A DNA stretch of 64,000 nucleotides, from positions 434,001-498,000 of the forward strand of contig NZ_CP130748.1 of assembly GCF_030563405.1 (NCBI RefSeq), read 5' to 3'. Of the stretch, positions 18,343 through 29,525 are shown one piece after another. Every line of letters starts with the position of its first letter. Position 1 is the first letter of the stretch. Position numbers and translations under genes: made by a program. This DNA is from Vibrio sp. SNU_ST1 (GTDB lineage Bacteria > Pseudomonadota > Gammaproteobacteria > Enterobacterales > Vibrionaceae). The notes beneath the pieces were generated by a model. It searched no databases and had not been told where the DNA came from. It saw nothing but the letters and a program-made list of their open reading frames with translations.

Positions 18343-19715
18343 TGATTGATGTATCACTCGAGCAGATTTGTTCAGCGGTGAGCGGTCAGCTGATTGAGGC
18401 TGGCAAGTCGAGCAATAGTGTTATTAATGCGGTTTCTACTGACACTCGAACCGTTGAAGAAGGTGCACTGTTCGTGGCTCTCGTTGGTGAACGTTTTGAT
18501 GCGCATGACTTTTGTCATCAAGCGGTAGAAGCTAATGCGAGCGCGTTGTTAGTCGAACGAAAACTTGACCTAAATATTACTCAAGTGGTTGTTGAAGACA
18601 CTAAACTTGCTTTAGGTCAGCTAAGTGCTTGGATTCACGAGCAATGTAACGTCCCAACCATGGCGATTACAGGCAGCTGCGGCAAAACGACCGTCAAAGA
18701 GATGGTGGCAAGCATTCTGCAGCACCGTGGCAAGGTGTTGTTTACAGCAGGTAACTTCAATAATGATATTGGAGTGCCACTAACCTTGCTGCGCAGTGAA
18801 GCAAATGACGACTATGCCGTGATAGAACTAGGGGCGAATCATATTGGTGAAATTGCCTATACCACGCAGCTTGTGAAACCACAGGTGGCATTAGTTAATA
18901 ACGTAGCTGCAGCGCACCTAGAAGGCTTTGGGTCTATCAATGGTGTGAAACAAGCGAAAGGTGAAATCTTCCAAGGGCTTGCTGTTGGTGATACTGCTAT
19001 TGTTAATCTAGAGAGCAACGGTGGTGACTTTTGGAATGACGTGCTAGCAGATAAAAGCGTGCTGACATTTTCAGAAAGCGACAGCAAAGCGGATTATTTT
19101 GCCAAGAATATTCGCATCAATGAGCAAGGTGAAGCGTGCTTTGATATGCAGACACCTCAAGGGGCCATATTTGTTGAGCTTGGTATCATCGGTCAACATA
19201 ACGTAGCGAATGCATTAGCAGCTGCAGCGTTGAGCATTCAATTTGGAGCCTCGCTTGATGAGGTGAAAAATGGTTTAGCGAATCTGATCTCTGTCAAAGG
19301 GCGAGTTGAGGTTCAACAATTAAATCAGAATATCAAGCTGATAGATGACAGTTACAACGCCAGCGTGCCAGCAATGAAGGCGGCAGCGAAGCTACTCTCG
19401 AGCTTCAAAGGTCAACGTTGGTTAATTTTAGGTAATATGGCTGAATTAGGCGATGAAAGCCTTGCACTTCACCGTCAAGTCGGTGAATATGCTGCCCCAT
19501 TCGCTTTTGAGCATGTACTTACTTACGGTGATGATACCAAGGTGATTAGTGAGGTCTGTAATGGTACCCACTTTACAACGCATCAAGCGATGATCGCGCA
19601 CATAGAGCAGCAACTAAGCTTGCCAGAAAGCGTGTCACATACCTTATTGGTAAAGGGCGCGAATAGTGCAGGAATGAGTAAAATAGCCGCTGCTTTAAAG
19701 GAGAACTTTTCATGA
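18342..19715 (+). CDS. murF: UDP-MurNAc-tripeptide:D-Ala-D-Ala ligase MurF
   Basis: Adds D-Ala-D-Ala to complete the UDP-MurNAc-pentapeptide. The 457 residues carry the ATP loop [13 protein letters not shown] near 107, [10 protein letters not shown] and [12 protein letters not shown], all typical of MurF. It overlaps mraY by 4 nt. Confidence 0.97.
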   Translation: MIDVSLEQICSAVSGQLIEAGKSSNSVINAVSTDTRTVEEGALFVALVGERFDAHDFCHQAVEANASALLVERKLDLNITQVVVEDTKLALGQLSAWIHEQCNVPTMAITGSCGKTTVKEMVASILQHRGKVLFTAGNFNNDIGVPLTLLRSEANDDYAVIELGANHIGEIAYTTQLVKPQVALVNNVAAAHLEGFGSINGVKQAKGEIFQGLAVGDTAIVNLESNGGDFWNDVLADKSVLTFSESDSKADYFAKNIRINEQGEACFDMQTPQGAIFVELGIIGQHNVANALAAAALSIQFGASLDEVKNGLANLISVKGRVEVQQLNQNIKLIDDSYNASVPAMKAAAKLLSSFKGQRWLILGNMAELGDESLALHRQVGEYAAPFAFEHVLTYGDDTKVISEVCNGTHFTTHQAMIAHIEQQLSLPESVSHTLLVKGANSAGMSKIAAALKENFS

Positions 19716-20794
19716 TAATTTGGCTTGCAGAGCTACTACAGCCACACTTTTCTTTTTTCCGTTTGTTCGAATACCTATCGTTTCGTGCAATCGCGAGTAT
19801 TTTGACTGCGTTATGTCTGTCACTGTGGATGGGACCTCGTTTAATTGAGCGTCTGCAAATGCTACAAATTGGCCAAGTTGTTCGTAATGACGGCCCTGAA
19901 TCTCATTTCAGCAAACGTGGTACGCCAACCATGGGCGGTGTGATGATCCTTGCTGCGATCATTATTACGGTATTGATGTGGGCTGATCTCTCGAATCCTT
20001 ATGTTTGGGCTGTATTAGTTGTACTTGCTGGTTATGGCGCAGTTGGCTTTGTTGATGACTACCGTAAAGTGGTTCGTAAAAATACAGATGGCTTGATAGC
20101 TCGCTGGAAGTACTTCTGGCAATCGGCGATTGCTTTAGTTGTCGCATTTGCTCTGTATGCTCATGGACACGATACAGCGGCAACACAGCTCGTAGTGCCT
20201 TTCTTTAAAGATGTGATGCCACAATTAGGTTTATTGTACATCGTACTAACATACTTTGTTATTGTGGGTACCAGTAACGCGGTGAACCTAACCGACGGCC
20301 TAGATGGCTTAGCGATTATGCCAACGGTGATGGTTGCGGCGGGTTTTGCTGTGATTGCTTGGGCGACTGGTAACGTTAACTTCGCAGCATATCTACACAT
20401 TCCATACATTCCATACACCTCTGAACTGGTTGTGGTATGTACTGCTATCGTAGGTGCGGGTCTTGGTTTCCTATGGTTCAACACCTACCCAGCACAAGTA
20501 TTCATGGGCGATGTTGGTTCGCTAGCGCTTGGTGGTGCATTGGGTGTGATTGCTGTGTTAGTTCGCCAAGAGTTGGTATTGGTTATCATGGGCGGTGTGT
20601 TTGTAATGGAGACCTTGTCAGTGATACTGCAAGTGGGCTCTTACAAGTTGCGCGGTCAGCGTATTTTCCGCATGGCACCAATTCACCACCACTATGAACT
20701 GAAAGGTTGGCCAGAACCGCGTGTCATCGTGCGTTTTTGGATCATCTCAATGGTATTAGTACTGGTTGGTCTAGCAACGCTGAAAGTTCGTTAA
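19712..20794 (+). CDS. mraY: Phospho-MurNAc-pentapeptide transferase MraY
   Basis: Membrane enzyme making lipid I from UDP-MurNAc-pentapeptide and undecaprenyl phosphate. The 360 residues have about ten transmembrane helices. Motifs are GTPTMGG near 70, FVDDYRKV near 115, [10 protein letters not shown] near 190 and [12 protein letters not shown] near 322. Confidence 0.97.
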   Translation: MIIWLAELLQPHFSFFRLFEYLSFRAIASILTALCLSLWMGPRLIERLQMLQIGQVVRNDGPESHFSKRGTPTMGGVMILAAIIITVLMWADLSNPYVWAVLVVLAGYGAVGFVDDYRKVVRKNTDGLIARWKYFWQSAIALVVAFALYAHGHDTAATQLVVPFFKDVMPQLGLLYIVLTYFVIVGTSNAVNLTDGLDGLAIMPTVMVAAGFAVIAWATGNVNFAAYLHIPYIPYTSELVVVCTAIVGAGLGFLWFNTYPAQVFMGDVGSLALGGALGVIAVLVRQELVLVIMGGVFVMETLSVILQVGSYKLRGQRIFRMAPIHHHYELKGWPEPRVIVRFWIISMVLVLVGLATLKVR

Positions 20795-20802
20795 TCCTAT
20801 CT

Positions 20803-20826
20803 GAGCCTCTTAATGAGAGGCTCTTT
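20803..20826 (+). terminator. Terminator-like hairpin between mraY and murD
   Basis: Perfect 8-bp stem GAGCCTCT (20803-20810), loop TAATG, AGAGGCTC (20816-20823), followed only by TTT and then A-rich sequence. The T-tract is short, so read-through is expected. It may be an attenuator or processing site inside the operon. Confidence 0.55.
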
Positions 20827-20852
20827 AAAACTATTAAGAGCATCTTGTTTAA

Positions 20853-22169
20853 ATGGAACGTTGGCAAAATATTCAAAATGTAGTGGTTGTGGGGCTCGGT
20901 ATTACCGGGCTCTCTGTCGTTAAACATCTCGTAAAATATCAACCTCACACTCATGTGAAGGTGATTGATACACGAGAGCTACCACCAGGAAAAGAATCTT
21001 TGCCTGAGTCGGTAGAGCTGCATTCTGGAAGTTGGAATAGCCAATGGTTAGCGGAAGCTGATTTAGTGGTTGCTAACCCAGGTATCGCCTTGGCGACCCC
21101 TGAAATACAAGATGTTATTCAAGCGGGTATTCCGGTTGTTGGCGATATTGAACTTTTTGGTTGGGCGGTAGACAAACCCGTCGTGGCAATAACAGGCTCC
21201 AATGGCAAGAGTACGGTGACCGATCTAACGGGTGTGCTTGCTAAGGCTGCTGGTCTTAACGTTGGCGTTGGTGGCAATATCGGTATTCCGGCCTTGGATC
21301 TTCTTGAGCTTGATGCCGATTTATATGTCCTTGAGCTTTCAAGTTTTCAGCTGGAGACAACATCCAGTCTAAACCTTGCAGCAGCGGCCTTTTTAAACCT
21401 GTCAGAAGATCATATGGATCGCTATCAAGGCATGGCCGATTACCGTGACGCTAAATTGAGAATTTTTAATAACGCTCAGTGTGCGATCGTAAACCGCGGA
21501 GACAAAGAAACTTATCCTGCTCAAACGATGTCATTGGTGACATTTGGACTTGATGACCAAGAGTTTGGTGTAGCGACGATTGATGGCACCGAATGGCTAA
21601 TGGACAACGGCAAGCCTGTACTTCCTAGCCAAGACTTAACATTGGTTGGACGTCATAATGTGGCAAATGCTTTAGTCTCTTTAGCACTGCTTAAGCAAGT
21701 CGGTATTGATTACAGCAAAAGCCTTGAAGCTTTGAAAGCCTACAATGGTTTGACTCATCGTTGCCAAGTGGTGGCTGATAAGAGCAAAATCAAATGGGTT
21801 AACGACTCGAAAGCAACCAACGTAGCCAGTACATTGGCGGCTCTGTCGGGATTAGAATACCAAGGTACTTTGTATCTTCTGGTGGGTGGTGTAGGTAAGG
21901 GAGCTGATTTTAGTGAGCTTAAACCTGTGCTGTCTCAACTAGACCGCGTTCAACTGTGTTGCTTCGGTGAAGATGCTGCGCAATTTATGCCATTACATCC
22001 ATCGGCTAAGACGTTTGATACCATGCGTGACATCATCGAGAGTATCTCTGCACAATTGGTGTCGGGTGACATGGTGATGCTGTCTCCTGCATGTGCCAGT
22101 TTCGATCAATTTAATAACTTCATGGCGAGAGGTGATGCGTTCACTGAACTTGCTCATGAATACGCCTAA
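20853..22169 (+). CDS. murD: UDP-MurNAc-L-alanine:D-glutamate ligase MurD
   Basis: Adds D-glutamate to UDP-MurNAc-L-Ala. The 438 residues show [13 protein letters not shown] at the N-terminus, the ATP loop [13 protein letters not shown] near 113 and LTHRCQVV near 305. The ribosome-binding site before the ATG is weak. The gene begins 58 nt after mraY, beyond a hairpin. Confidence 0.96.
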   Translation: MERWQNIQNVVVVGLGITGLSVVKHLVKYQPHTHVKVIDTRELPPGKESLPESVELHSGSWNSQWLAEADLVVANPGIALATPEIQDVIQAGIPVVGDIELFGWAVDKPVVAITGSNGKSTVTDLTGVLAKAAGLNVGVGGNIGIPALDLLELDADLYVLELSSFQLETTSSLNLAAAAFLNLSEDHMDRYQGMADYRDAKLRIFNNAQCAIVNRGDKETYPAQTMSLVTFGLDDQEFGVATIDGTEWLMDNGKPVLPSQDLTLVGRHNVANALVSLALLKQVGIDYSKSLEALKAYNGLTHRCQVVADKSKIKWVNDSKATNVASTLAALSGLEYQGTLYLLVGGVGKGADFSELKPVLSQLDRVQLCCFGEDAAQFMPLHPSAKTFDTMRDIIESISAQLVSGDMVMLSPACASFDQFNNFMARGDAFTELAHEYA

Positions 22170-22191
22170 CGTGTTGAAGGACTAACATTCA

Positions 22192-23388
22192 GTGCAAAGA
22201 GTGAAAGAGATTAACCAATCCATTTGGCAATGGCTAAACCGTGCCACACCAGAGGCGCTTTACGATCGTCAATTGGTTTGGATTGCTCTTGGACTGATGC
22301 TGACGGGTTTAGTGATGGTAACGTCGGCTTCGTTCCCAATCAGTGCTCGTTTGACCGATCAGCCGTTTCACTTCATGTTCCGCCACGCCATTTTCCTGGT
22401 GTTAGCATTGGGCGTATCCAGCGTAATATTACAAATCCCGATGAAACGTTGGTTTCAATACAGTATGTACCTATTGGGCTTATCCTTCTTTTTGCTAGTG
22501 GTGGTGTTAGCTGTCGGTAAGTCGGTTAACGGTGCCTCACGTTGGATTCCTCTCGGGCTGTTTAACTTACAGCCTGCTGAAGTCGCTAAGTTATCTCTGT
22601 TTATCTTTATGGCGGGCTACTTGGTTCGTAAACAGGATGAAGTGAGAAAAACCTTCTTCGGTGGTTTTGGTAAACCGATCATGGTGTTCGGTGCCTTTGC
22701 GGTGTTGCTACTTGGCCAGCCTGATTTAGGTACCGTTGTCGTAATGTTGGTTACCTTGTTTGGCATGTTATTTATCGCAGGTGCTAAGCTGTCACAGTTT
22801 ATAGCCTTAATGGTGGCAGGTATTGCTGCCGTTGTGGGATTGATTGTTATTGAGCCTTATCGTGTTCGACGTGTTACGTCATTCTGGGAACCTTGGAGTG
22901 ACCCGTTTGGTAGTGGTTATCAGCTAACTCAATCATTGATGGCGTTCGGTCGTGGTGATTGGATGGGACAAGGGCTTGGTAATTCAATTCAAAAACTCGA
23001 GTACCTACCTGAAGCTCACACCGATTTTGTTTTTGCTGTACTGGCAGAAGAGTTGGGTTTTGTTGGCGTAACCTTGGTGTTGATGTTGATCTTTAGTTTG
23101 GTTTTTAAAGCTATTTTTATTGGCAAAAAAGCCTTCGAAAACGACCAAGTGTTCAGCGGTTATCTGGCGTTTGGCATTGGTATTTGGTTTGCTTTTCAGA
23201 CGCTTGTTAATGTAGGTGCCGCTTCAGGTATTGTTCCGACCAAAGGTCTAACCTTACCGCTGATCAGTTACGGTGGTTCAAGTCTTATCGTGATGTCAGT
23301 AGCGGTTTCTATGCTGCTGCGTATCGATCATGAATGCCGAGTGCAAAAAAAAGAACAAGCCGAAAATCAAAACGAATTAGTAGAATAA
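22192..23388 (+). CDS. ftsW: Lipid II polymerase FtsW (SEDS family)
   Basis: Septal peptidoglycan glycosyltransferase working with FtsI. The 398 residues have about ten transmembrane helices and SEDS motifs ([47 protein letters not shown]). The start is GTG, with AAGGA ten bases upstream; a second GTG three codons on is possible. Confidence 0.96.
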   Translation: MQRVKEINQSIWQWLNRATPEALYDRQLVWIALGLMLTGLVMVTSASFPISARLTDQPFHFMFRHAIFLVLALGVSSVILQIPMKRWFQYSMYLLGLSFFLLVVVLAVGKSVNGASRWIPLGLFNLQPAEVAKLSLFIFMAGYLVRKQDEVRKTFFGGFGKPIMVFGAFAVLLLGQPDLGTVVVMLVTLFGMLFIAGAKLSQFIALMVAGIAAVVGLIVIEPYRVRRVTSFWEPWSDPFGSGYQLTQSLMAFGRGDWMGQGLGNSIQKLEYLPEAHTDFVFAVLAEELGFVGVTLVLMLIFSLVFKAIFIGKKAFENDQVFSGYLAFGIGIWFAFQTLVNVGAASGIVPTKGLTLPLISYGGSSLIVMSVAVSMLLRIDHECRVQKKEQAENQNELVE

Positions 23389-23400
23389 GAATCTAACGTT

Positions 23401-24462
23401 ATGAAACAAAACAAAAAACTTTTAGTGATGGCTGGTGGTACTGGCGGACACGTTTTCCCTGGGTTAGCGGTGGCGAAAAAGCTTCAGCAACAAGGTTGGG
23501 AAATTCGCTGGTTAGGAACCGCAGACAGAATGGAAGCAGATTTAGTGCCAAAGCATGGCATTGAGATCGACTTCATCAAAGTGAAAGGCTTGCGTGGTCA
23601 AGGCGTTAGTAAATTAATTAAAGCGCCGTTCCAGATTATTAATGCCATACTTCAAGCCAGACGACATATTAAAGCATGGCAGCCTGATGTGGTGCTTGGC
23701 ATGGGTGGTTACGTCAGTGGCCCGGGTGGTATCGCGGCTTGGTTATCTGGTATTCCAGTGGTTCTGCATGAACAAAATGCAGTGGCAGGTTTAACCAATC
23801 AATGGCTGTCTAAGATAGCTAAAAAGGTTTTCCAAGCTTTCCCTGGTGCGTTTCCTACCGCAGAAGTGGTGGGTAACCCAGTACGTGAAGATGTGGTTGC
23901 CTTAGCTGAACCCGAGCAACGCATGGCTGAGCGTGATGGTGATATCCGCATCTTGGTTATGGGCGGCAGTCAGGGCGCAAAAATCCTGAATGATACCTTG
24001 CCAGTTACCATGGCGCAGCTTGGTGAAGGCTTCACTGTGATGCACCAAGCGGGTAAGAACAATCAACAGCAAGTTATTGAGCAATACAAATCACATTCTG
24101 TTGATAATGTTCAAGTGACTGAATTTATTGATGATGTGGCGCAAGCTTATGAGTGGGCAGATCTATTAGTGTGTCGCTCAGGTGCATTAACCGTATCCGA
24201 AGTGTCTGCGGCAGGAATCGGATCTATCTTCGTTCCGTTTATGCACAAAGACAGACAACAAGCGTTGAATGCCGACCATTTAGTTGAATGTGGCGCAGCG
24301 TTAATGATTGAACAGCCTCAACTAACGGCTGATAAGCTCGCGAACACTATCGCGCAGCTTGATAGAAATGAATTAAAAATGATGGCAACAAAAGCTCGTC
24401 AAGCCGCAAAGCTTGATGCTGATGTGACCGTCGCTGAAGCGATCAAAGCTTTAGCAAAATAA
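23401..24462 (+). CDS. murG: UDP-GlcNAc:lipid I transferase MurG
   Basis: Peripheral membrane glycosyltransferase (GT28) converting lipid I to lipid II. The 353 residues include the two glycine-rich loops [15 protein letters not shown] at the N-terminus and [10 protein letters not shown] near 100. The donor-site sequence [12 protein letters not shown] lies near 258. Confidence 0.97.
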   Translation: MKQNKKLLVMAGGTGGHVFPGLAVAKKLQQQGWEIRWLGTADRMEADLVPKHGIEIDFIKVKGLRGQGVSKLIKAPFQIINAILQARRHIKAWQPDVVLGMGGYVSGPGGIAAWLSGIPVVLHEQNAVAGLTNQWLSKIAKKVFQAFPGAFPTAEVVGNPVREDVVALAEPEQRMAERDGDIRILVMGGSQGAKILNDTLPVTMAQLGEGFTVMHQAGKNNQQQVIEQYKSHSVDNVQVTEFIDDVAQAYEWADLLVCRSGALTVSEVSAAGIGSIFVPFMHKDRQQALNADHLVECGAALMIEQPQLTADKLANTIAQLDRNELKMMATKARQAAKLDADVTVAEAIKALAK

Positions 24463-24475
24463 TGAGATTGAATTG

Positions 24476-25936
24476 ATGACGATTGAACATACCCAAGACT
24501 TAGCGCAAATCCGTGCAATGGTGCCAGAGATGCGCCGTGTTAAATCTATCCACTTCATTGGTATTGGTGGTGCCGGAATGAGCGGGATTGCTGAAGTCTT
24601 GCTTAATGAAGGCTACCAGATCACAGGTTCTGATATTGCTCAAAATCCAGTGACAGAACGCTTAGTTAGCAAGGGGGCTACTGTTTACGTTGGTCACCAA
24701 GCAAGTAACGTTGCCGATGCAAGTGTTGTGGTGGTTTCAACCGCTATCAACGAAGAAAACCCAGAAATTATTGCTGCTCGTGAAGCGCGTACACCGATCG
24801 TTCGTCGTGCTGAAATGCTGGCTGAGCTGATGCGTTTTCGTCACGGCATTGCTGTGGCAGGTACACATGGTAAAACAACCACGACTGCGCTAGTGACACA
24901 GATTTACTCTGAAGCAGGCCTAGATCCAACCTTCGTAAACGGTGGTTTGGTGAAAAGTGCAGGTACTAACGCACGTTTAGGTTCGAGCCGTATTCTTATC
25001 GCTGAAGCCGATGAGAGTGATGCGTCATTCTTACATCTGCAACCAATGGTTAGTATCGTCACTAACATCGAAGCGGATCATATGGATACTTACGGCGGCG
25101 ATTTTGAAACGCTGAAGCAGACGTTTATTGATTTCTTACACAACCTGCCATTCTACGGTCAGGCTGTGATGTGTGTTGATGATCCTGTGGTTCGTGAGCT
25201 TATTCCTCAGGTTAGCCGCCAAGTGATTACTTACGGCTTCTCAGAAGATGCTGATATTCGTATTGAAAACTACGTACAAGAAGGTCAGCAAGGCAAGTTC
25301 ACGGTTGTTCGTGAAGGTAAAGCCAATCTTGATATCACGTTAAATATTCCGGGTCGTCACAATGCATTGAATGCCTCTGCAGCGATTGCAGTTGCAACCG
25401 AAGATGACATTAGCGATGAAGCAATTCTCAAAGCAATGGCGGGAACGGAAGGTACTGGTCGCCGTTTCGATCATCTAGGTGAGTACGAAACAGGTAAAGG
25501 TGTTGCAATGTTGGTGGATGATTACGGTCATCACCCAACCGAAGTGGACGTAACCATTCAAGCTGCACGAAGTGGCTGGACTGATAAACGTCTTGTTATG
25601 ATCTTCCAACCGCACCGTTATAGCCGTACTCGCGATCTGTATGATGATTTTGCGAACGTTCTTGAACAAGTTGATGTCCTAATTCTGTTAGATGTTTATT
25701 CTGCAGGTGAGAAACCTATTGCAGGGGCTGACGGACGTTCATTAAGTCGAACTATTCGCGGACGTGGTAAGATAGATCCAATCTTTGTTGCCGATATCAA
25801 CGCACTGCCATCGGCTTTAGCCAACGTAATTCAAGGCGGTGACCTTGTTTTAACGCAGGGTGCAGGCGATGTTGGCCGTGTAGCGAAGCAGTTGGAATCG
25901 TTACAGTTAGACATTAATAAGATGCAGAACGCGTAA
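24476..25936 (+). CDS. murC: UDP-MurNAc:L-alanine ligase MurC
   Basis: First Mur ligase, adding L-Ala to UDP-MurNAc. The 486 residues contain [15 protein letters not shown] near 25, the ATP loop [11 protein letters not shown] near 125 and [10 protein letters not shown] near 345. I chose the ATG at 24476; a TTG one codon earlier is in frame but less likely. In E. coli ddlB follows. Here the next gene is ftsQ after a 182-nt gap. Confidence 0.96.
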   Translation: MTIEHTQDLAQIRAMVPEMRRVKSIHFIGIGGAGMSGIAEVLLNEGYQITGSDIAQNPVTERLVSKGATVYVGHQASNVADASVVVVSTAINEENPEIIAAREARTPIVRRAEMLAELMRFRHGIAVAGTHGKTTTTALVTQIYSEAGLDPTFVNGGLVKSAGTNARLGSSRILIAEADESDASFLHLQPMVSIVTNIEADHMDTYGGDFETLKQTFIDFLHNLPFYGQAVMCVDDPVVRELIPQVSRQVITYGFSEDADIRIENYVQEGQQGKFTVVREGKANLDITLNIPGRHNALNASAAIAVATEDDISDEAILKAMAGTEGTGRRFDHLGEYETGKGVAMLVDDYGHHPTEVDVTIQAARSGWTDKRLVMIFQPHRYSRTRDLYDDFANVLEQVDVLILLDVYSAGEKPIAGADGRSLSRTIRGRGKIDPIFVADINALPSALANVIQGGDLVLTQGAGDVGRVAKQLESLQLDINKMQNA

Positions 25937-25958
25937 CAGAATACTGTCTACAGACTGT

Positions 25959-25987
25959 GGTCAATCGCTCACTTCTTGCGATTGACC
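25959..25987. other. Perfect inverted repeat between murC and ftsQ
   Basis: GGTCAATCGC (25959-25968) and GCGATTGACC (25978-25987) with a 9-nt loop. There is no T-tract after it on the plus strand, so it is not a classical terminator. It lies about 30 bases upstream of the ftsQ promoter -35 and could be an RNA processing or operator element. Confidence 0.6.
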
Positions 25988-26018
25988 TAAAATTGACCAA
26001 AAATCTTATTATCAACGT

Positions 26019-26046
26019 TTGATAGTTTAGTTTTGCTCAGTATAAT
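26019..26046 (+). promoter_or_regulatory. ftsQAZ promoter
   Basis: TTGATA (26019-26024), 16-nt spacer, perfect TATAAT (26041-26046). This is among the best sigma-70 matches in the window. It provides a private promoter for ftsQ-ftsA-ftsZ, which in E. coli is embedded in ddlB. Confidence 0.7.
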
Positions 26047-26118
26047 TCATAGGTTAAAGTAAGTACTTTTACCTCTATTACGAAGATAGGGAATAGAATT
26101 GCGAACCAACGACAGGGA

Positions 26119-26907
26119 ATGCGGGCTTTGGTAGAAAGTACTTTTAGCGAAAACCGCCACCTATTCAGTTTACCGTCGCTCAAGAAACACGCCTTAGGCG
26201 GGTCTTTTTTTGTCATGGTATTGCTATTCATTGGGTTTCTTTTCTATACCACACTGACTTGGATGTGGGACGATCAGCGATTGCCTCTCTCCAAAATAGT
26301 ACTGCAAGGCGACCTAACTTATGTAACAGCTGGTGATGTTCAACATGCCTTTAGCGAGCTAGAGCATATTGGAACATTCATGTCTCAAGATATTGGCGTG
26401 TTGCAACACAGTTTAGAAGCGTTGCCTTGGGTTTCTGTTGTCTCGATTCGTAAGCAGTGGCCAGACACAATAAAAGTATTTTTGACTGAGTATCATGCGG
26501 CAGCTATCTGGAATGGCAATATGCTGTTGAATGAAGATGGTCAGGTGTTTAATGGTGATATTGGCCTTTTGAAGGGTGATAGAGTTAAACTTTACGGTCC
26601 AGATGGCACTAGCCAACAAGTGATTGAAAAGTGGCGACAGATAACGCCTTTAATTAACAGCCTAGGGTTAACCGTTACCTCGCTCGTTCTCAATGAGCGT
26701 CGCGCCTGGCAAATCATTCTAGACAACGGTATTCGTTTAGAATTAGGTAAAGATTTTTTAGATGAGCGTGTTGAGCGCTTTATTTCGCTTTACAACGAAT
26801 TAGGTAGTAAGGCGAATCAAGTGAGCTACATCGACCTCAGGTACGATACGGGAGCCGCTGTAGGCTGGTTTCCAGAGCAAGAGTTAGAAGAGAGTACAGA
26901 TGACTAA
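26119..26907 (+). CDS. ftsQ: Cell division protein FtsQ
   Basis: Bitopic divisome scaffold with a POTRA domain that recruits FtsBL. The 262 residues as called have one transmembrane helix (about 32-52), a POTRA domain (IVLQGDLTYVTAGDVQHAF) and the FtsQ beta domain, ending at YDTGAAVGWF. The start is uncertain. The ATG at 26119 has AGGGA directly abutting it. An in-frame TTG at 26128 has that AGGGA eight bases upstream, and an ATT at 26098 follows AGGGA with about six bases. It overlaps ftsA by 8 nt. Confidence 0.9.
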   Translation: MRALVESTFSENRHLFSLPSLKKHALGGSFFVMVLLFIGFLFYTTLTWMWDDQRLPLSKIVLQGDLTYVTAGDVQHAFSELEHIGTFMSQDIGVLQHSLEALPWVSVVSIRKQWPDTIKVFLTEYHAAAIWNGNMLLNEDGQVFNGDIGLLKGDRVKLYGPDGTSQQVIEKWRQITPLINSLGLTVTSLVLNERRAWQIILDNGIRLELGKDFLDERVERFISLYNELGSKANQVSYIDLRYDTGAAVGWFPEQELEESTDD

Positions 26908-28168
26908 GACCGCAGATGACAACATAATCGTTGGTCTTGATATAGGCACTGCGACCATATCAGCTCTAGTTGGTGAAATATTGCCTGATGGTCAAATCAA
27001 TATCATTGGTTCTGGGCAAAGCCCATCCAGAGGTATGGATAAAGGTGGTGTAAACGACCTAGAGTCGGTAGTTAAGTCGGTTCAGCGAGCTATTGATCAA
27101 GCAGAGTTGATGGCGGAATGCCAAATCAGCAATGTATTTATCTCGCTATCGGGTAAACATATCGCAAGCCGAATTGAAAAAGGCATGGGCACTATCTCTG
27201 ATGAAGAAGTGTCTCAAGACGATATGGATCGAGCGATCCATACCGCGAAATCAATTAAAATAGGTGATGAACAGAGAATTCTGCACGTGATTCCACAAGA
27301 ATTTACCATTGACTATCAAGAAGGGATTAAGAACCCACTTGGTTTATCTGGTGTTCGAATGGAAGTCAGTGTTCACCTAATTTCTTGCCATAGCGACATG
27401 GCGAGAAACATTATTAAAGCTGTTGAACGATGTGATCTCACTGTAGAACAAATCGTGTTTTCAGGACTTGCCTCAAGTAATGCGGTAATTACTGACGACG
27501 AGAGAGAGCTTGGAGTCTGTGTTGTTGATATTGGTGCTGGTACGATGGATATTTCCATTTGGACTGGCGGCGCACTGCGACACACAGAAGTCTTTTCCTA
27601 CGCAGGAAATGCAGTAACCAGTGATATTGCCTTCGCTTTCGGCACGCCAGTGAGCGATGCTGAAGAGATAAAAGTAAACCATGGTTGCGCTCTGAGTGAA
27701 CTCGTAAGCAAGGATGATTCTGTTAACGTCCCTAGTGTAGGTGGTCGTCCATCGAGAAGTTTGCAAAGACAAACTTTGTCGGAAGTGATTGAACCACGTT
27801 ACACTGAACTTATGGGGCTCGTTAACCAAACTATTGATACGGTTCAATTACAGCTACGAGATGAAGGTATTAAACACCACCTTGCAGCTGGCGTCGTTCT
27901 CACTGGTGGAGCGGCACAAATTGACGGATTGGTAGAGTGTGCGGAACGTGTTTTCCGCAATCAAGTTCGAGTTGGTAAGCCGTTAGAAGTTAGTGGTTTA
28001 ACCGACTATGTTAAAGAGCCGTATCATTCTACGGCGGTTGGTTTACTTCATTACGCAAGAGATTGTCAGATCAGCGATGAAGGTGATTACAGCGAACCTA
28101 AGCGTTCAGCACCTTCTATGTCTGGTTTATTTGGTAAATTGCGTAATTGGATACAAAAAGAGTTTTAA
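26900..28168 (+). CDS. ftsA: Cell division protein FtsA
   Basis: Actin-like ATPase that anchors FtsZ to the membrane. The 422 residues contain VGLDIGTATISALVGE at the N-terminus, CVVDIGAGTMDISIW near 205, VVLTGGAAQIDGL near 333, and a C-terminal amphipathic membrane-targeting helix (GLFGKLRNWIQKEF). Confidence 0.97.
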   Translation: MTKTADDNIIVGLDIGTATISALVGEILPDGQINIIGSGQSPSRGMDKGGVNDLESVVKSVQRAIDQAELMAECQISNVFISLSGKHIASRIEKGMGTISDEEVSQDDMDRAIHTAKSIKIGDEQRILHVIPQEFTIDYQEGIKNPLGLSGVRMEVSVHLISCHSDMARNIIKAVERCDLTVEQIVFSGLASSNAVITDDERELGVCVVDIGAGTMDISIWTGGALRHTEVFSYAGNAVTSDIAFAFGTPVSDAEEIKVNHGCALSELVSKDDSVNVPSVGGRPSRSLQRQTLSEVIEPRYTELMGLVNQTIDTVQLQLRDEGIKHHLAAGVVLTGGAAQIDGLVECAERVFRNQVRVGKPLEVSGLTDYVKEPYHSTAVGLLHYARDCQISDEGDYSEPKRSAPSMSGLFGKLRNWIQKEF

Positions 28169-28199
28169 CCTGAGTTGCAGGAAAAAACGGAGATAACAC

Positions 28200-29429
28200 A
28201 TGTTTGAACCGATGATGGAAATGTCTGACGATGCAGTAATTAAAGTCGTTGGAGTTGGTGGCGGTGGCGGTAACGCTGTTGAGCACATGGTACGTGAATC
28301 AATCGAAGGCGTAGAATTCATCAGTGTTAACACTGATGCACAAGCACTTCGTAAAACAAGCGTTAGCAGCGTGATCCAAATTGGTGGTGATATCACTAAA
28401 GGTTTGGGCGCTGGTGCAAACCCACAAGTAGGCCGTGATGCAGCTCTCGAAGATCGAGAAAGAATTAAAGAAGTTCTAACTGGCGCCGATATGGTATTTA
28501 TCGCAGCTGGTATGGGCGGTGGTACGGGTACAGGTGCTGCTCCAGTTATTGCTGAAGTTGCGAAAGAGCTGGGTGTGCTAACGGTTGCTGTTGTAACTAA
28601 GCCATTTAGCTTCGAAGGCAAAAAGCGTTTAGCGTTTGCTGAGCAAGGTATCGAAGAGCTTTCTAAGCATGTGGATTCTTTAATTACGATTCCAAATGAA
28701 AAGCTACTTAAGGTACTTGGCCGTGGCGTCACTCTGCTAGAAGCTTTCGCAAGTGCAAATGATGTACTTAAAAATGCTGTACAAGGTATCGCTGAGCTAA
28801 TTACTCGCCCTGGTATGATTAACGTCGATTTCGCGGATGTTCGCACCGTAATGTCAGAGATGGGTCATGCAATGATGGGTAGCGGTATCGCAAAAGGCGA
28901 AGACCGTGCTGAAGAAGCTGCCGAAACGGCAATTTCTAGCCCACTACTAGAAGACATCGACCTAGCTGGCGCTCGTGGCGTTCTTGTGAACATCACAGCG
29001 GGCCTAGATATGCGCTTAGATGAATTCGAAACAGTAGGTAATACAGTTAAGGCATTCGCATCTGATAACGCAACAGTTGTGATTGGTACTTCTCTAGACC
29101 CTGATATGACGGATGAAATCCGTGTAACTGTTGTAGCAACAGGTATCGGCACAGAGAAAAAACCAGACATTACATTAGTTGCTGGTGGTAAAGCTAAGGT
29201 TGCACCAACTCCTCAACCACAGATCGCGGCTCAAACTGCACCAAAAGTGGAAGATAAAGTGGCACAACCATTGCAAGAAAAAACTGAGGTAAAACCTCAA
29301 GTTAAGCCGCAGCCAACAACGTCACCTGTTTCTTCAGGTACAGGCGCTAGCCAAAGTGCAGCACCTAAAGCTGAGAAAGAGAGTGGATACTTAGATATTC
29401 CGGCATTCTTACGACGTCAGGCTGATTAA
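28200..29429 (+). CDS. ftsZ: Cell division GTPase FtsZ
   Basis: Tubulin-like GTPase forming the Z-ring. The 409 residues contain [13 protein letters not shown] near 19, the signature [10 protein letters not shown] near 105 and the T7 synergy loop (MINVDFADV near 206). A Pro/Gln/Lys-rich linker leads to the conserved C-terminal peptide [13 protein letters not shown], which binds FtsA and ZipA. It begins 31 nt after ftsA. Confidence 0.98.
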   Translation: MFEPMMEMSDDAVIKVVGVGGGGGNAVEHMVRESIEGVEFISVNTDAQALRKTSVSSVIQIGGDITKGLGAGANPQVGRDAALEDRERIKEVLTGADMVFIAAGMGGGTGTGAAPVIAEVAKELGVLTVAVVTKPFSFEGKKRLAFAEQGIEELSKHVDSLITIPNEKLLKVLGRGVTLLEAFASANDVLKNAVQGIAELITRPGMINVDFADVRTVMSEMGHAMMGSGIAKGEDRAEEAAETAISSPLLEDIDLAGARGVLVNITAGLDMRLDEFETVGNTVKAFASDNATVVIGTSLDPDMTDEIRVTVVATGIGTEKKPDITLVAGGKAKVAPTPQPQIAAQTAPKVEDKVAQPLQEKTEVKPQVKPQPTTSPVSSGTGASQSAAPKAEKESGYLDIPAFLRRQAD

Positions 29430-29443
29430 CAAATACCCAAAGT

Positions 29444-29471
29444 TTGACTATCGTCGAATTAATGGTAAAAT
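29444..29471 (+). promoter_or_regulatory. lpxC promoter
   Basis: TTGACT (29444-29449), 16-nt spacer, TAAAAT (29466-29471). A leader hairpin CGGTCGG/CTGACCG (29475-29494) follows in the presumed 5' untranslated region. Confidence 0.65.
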
Positions 29472-29525
29472 TCGCGGTCGGTAAATACTGACCGTGATTT
29501 GTAGCACTGATAACGAGGCAAGCAG

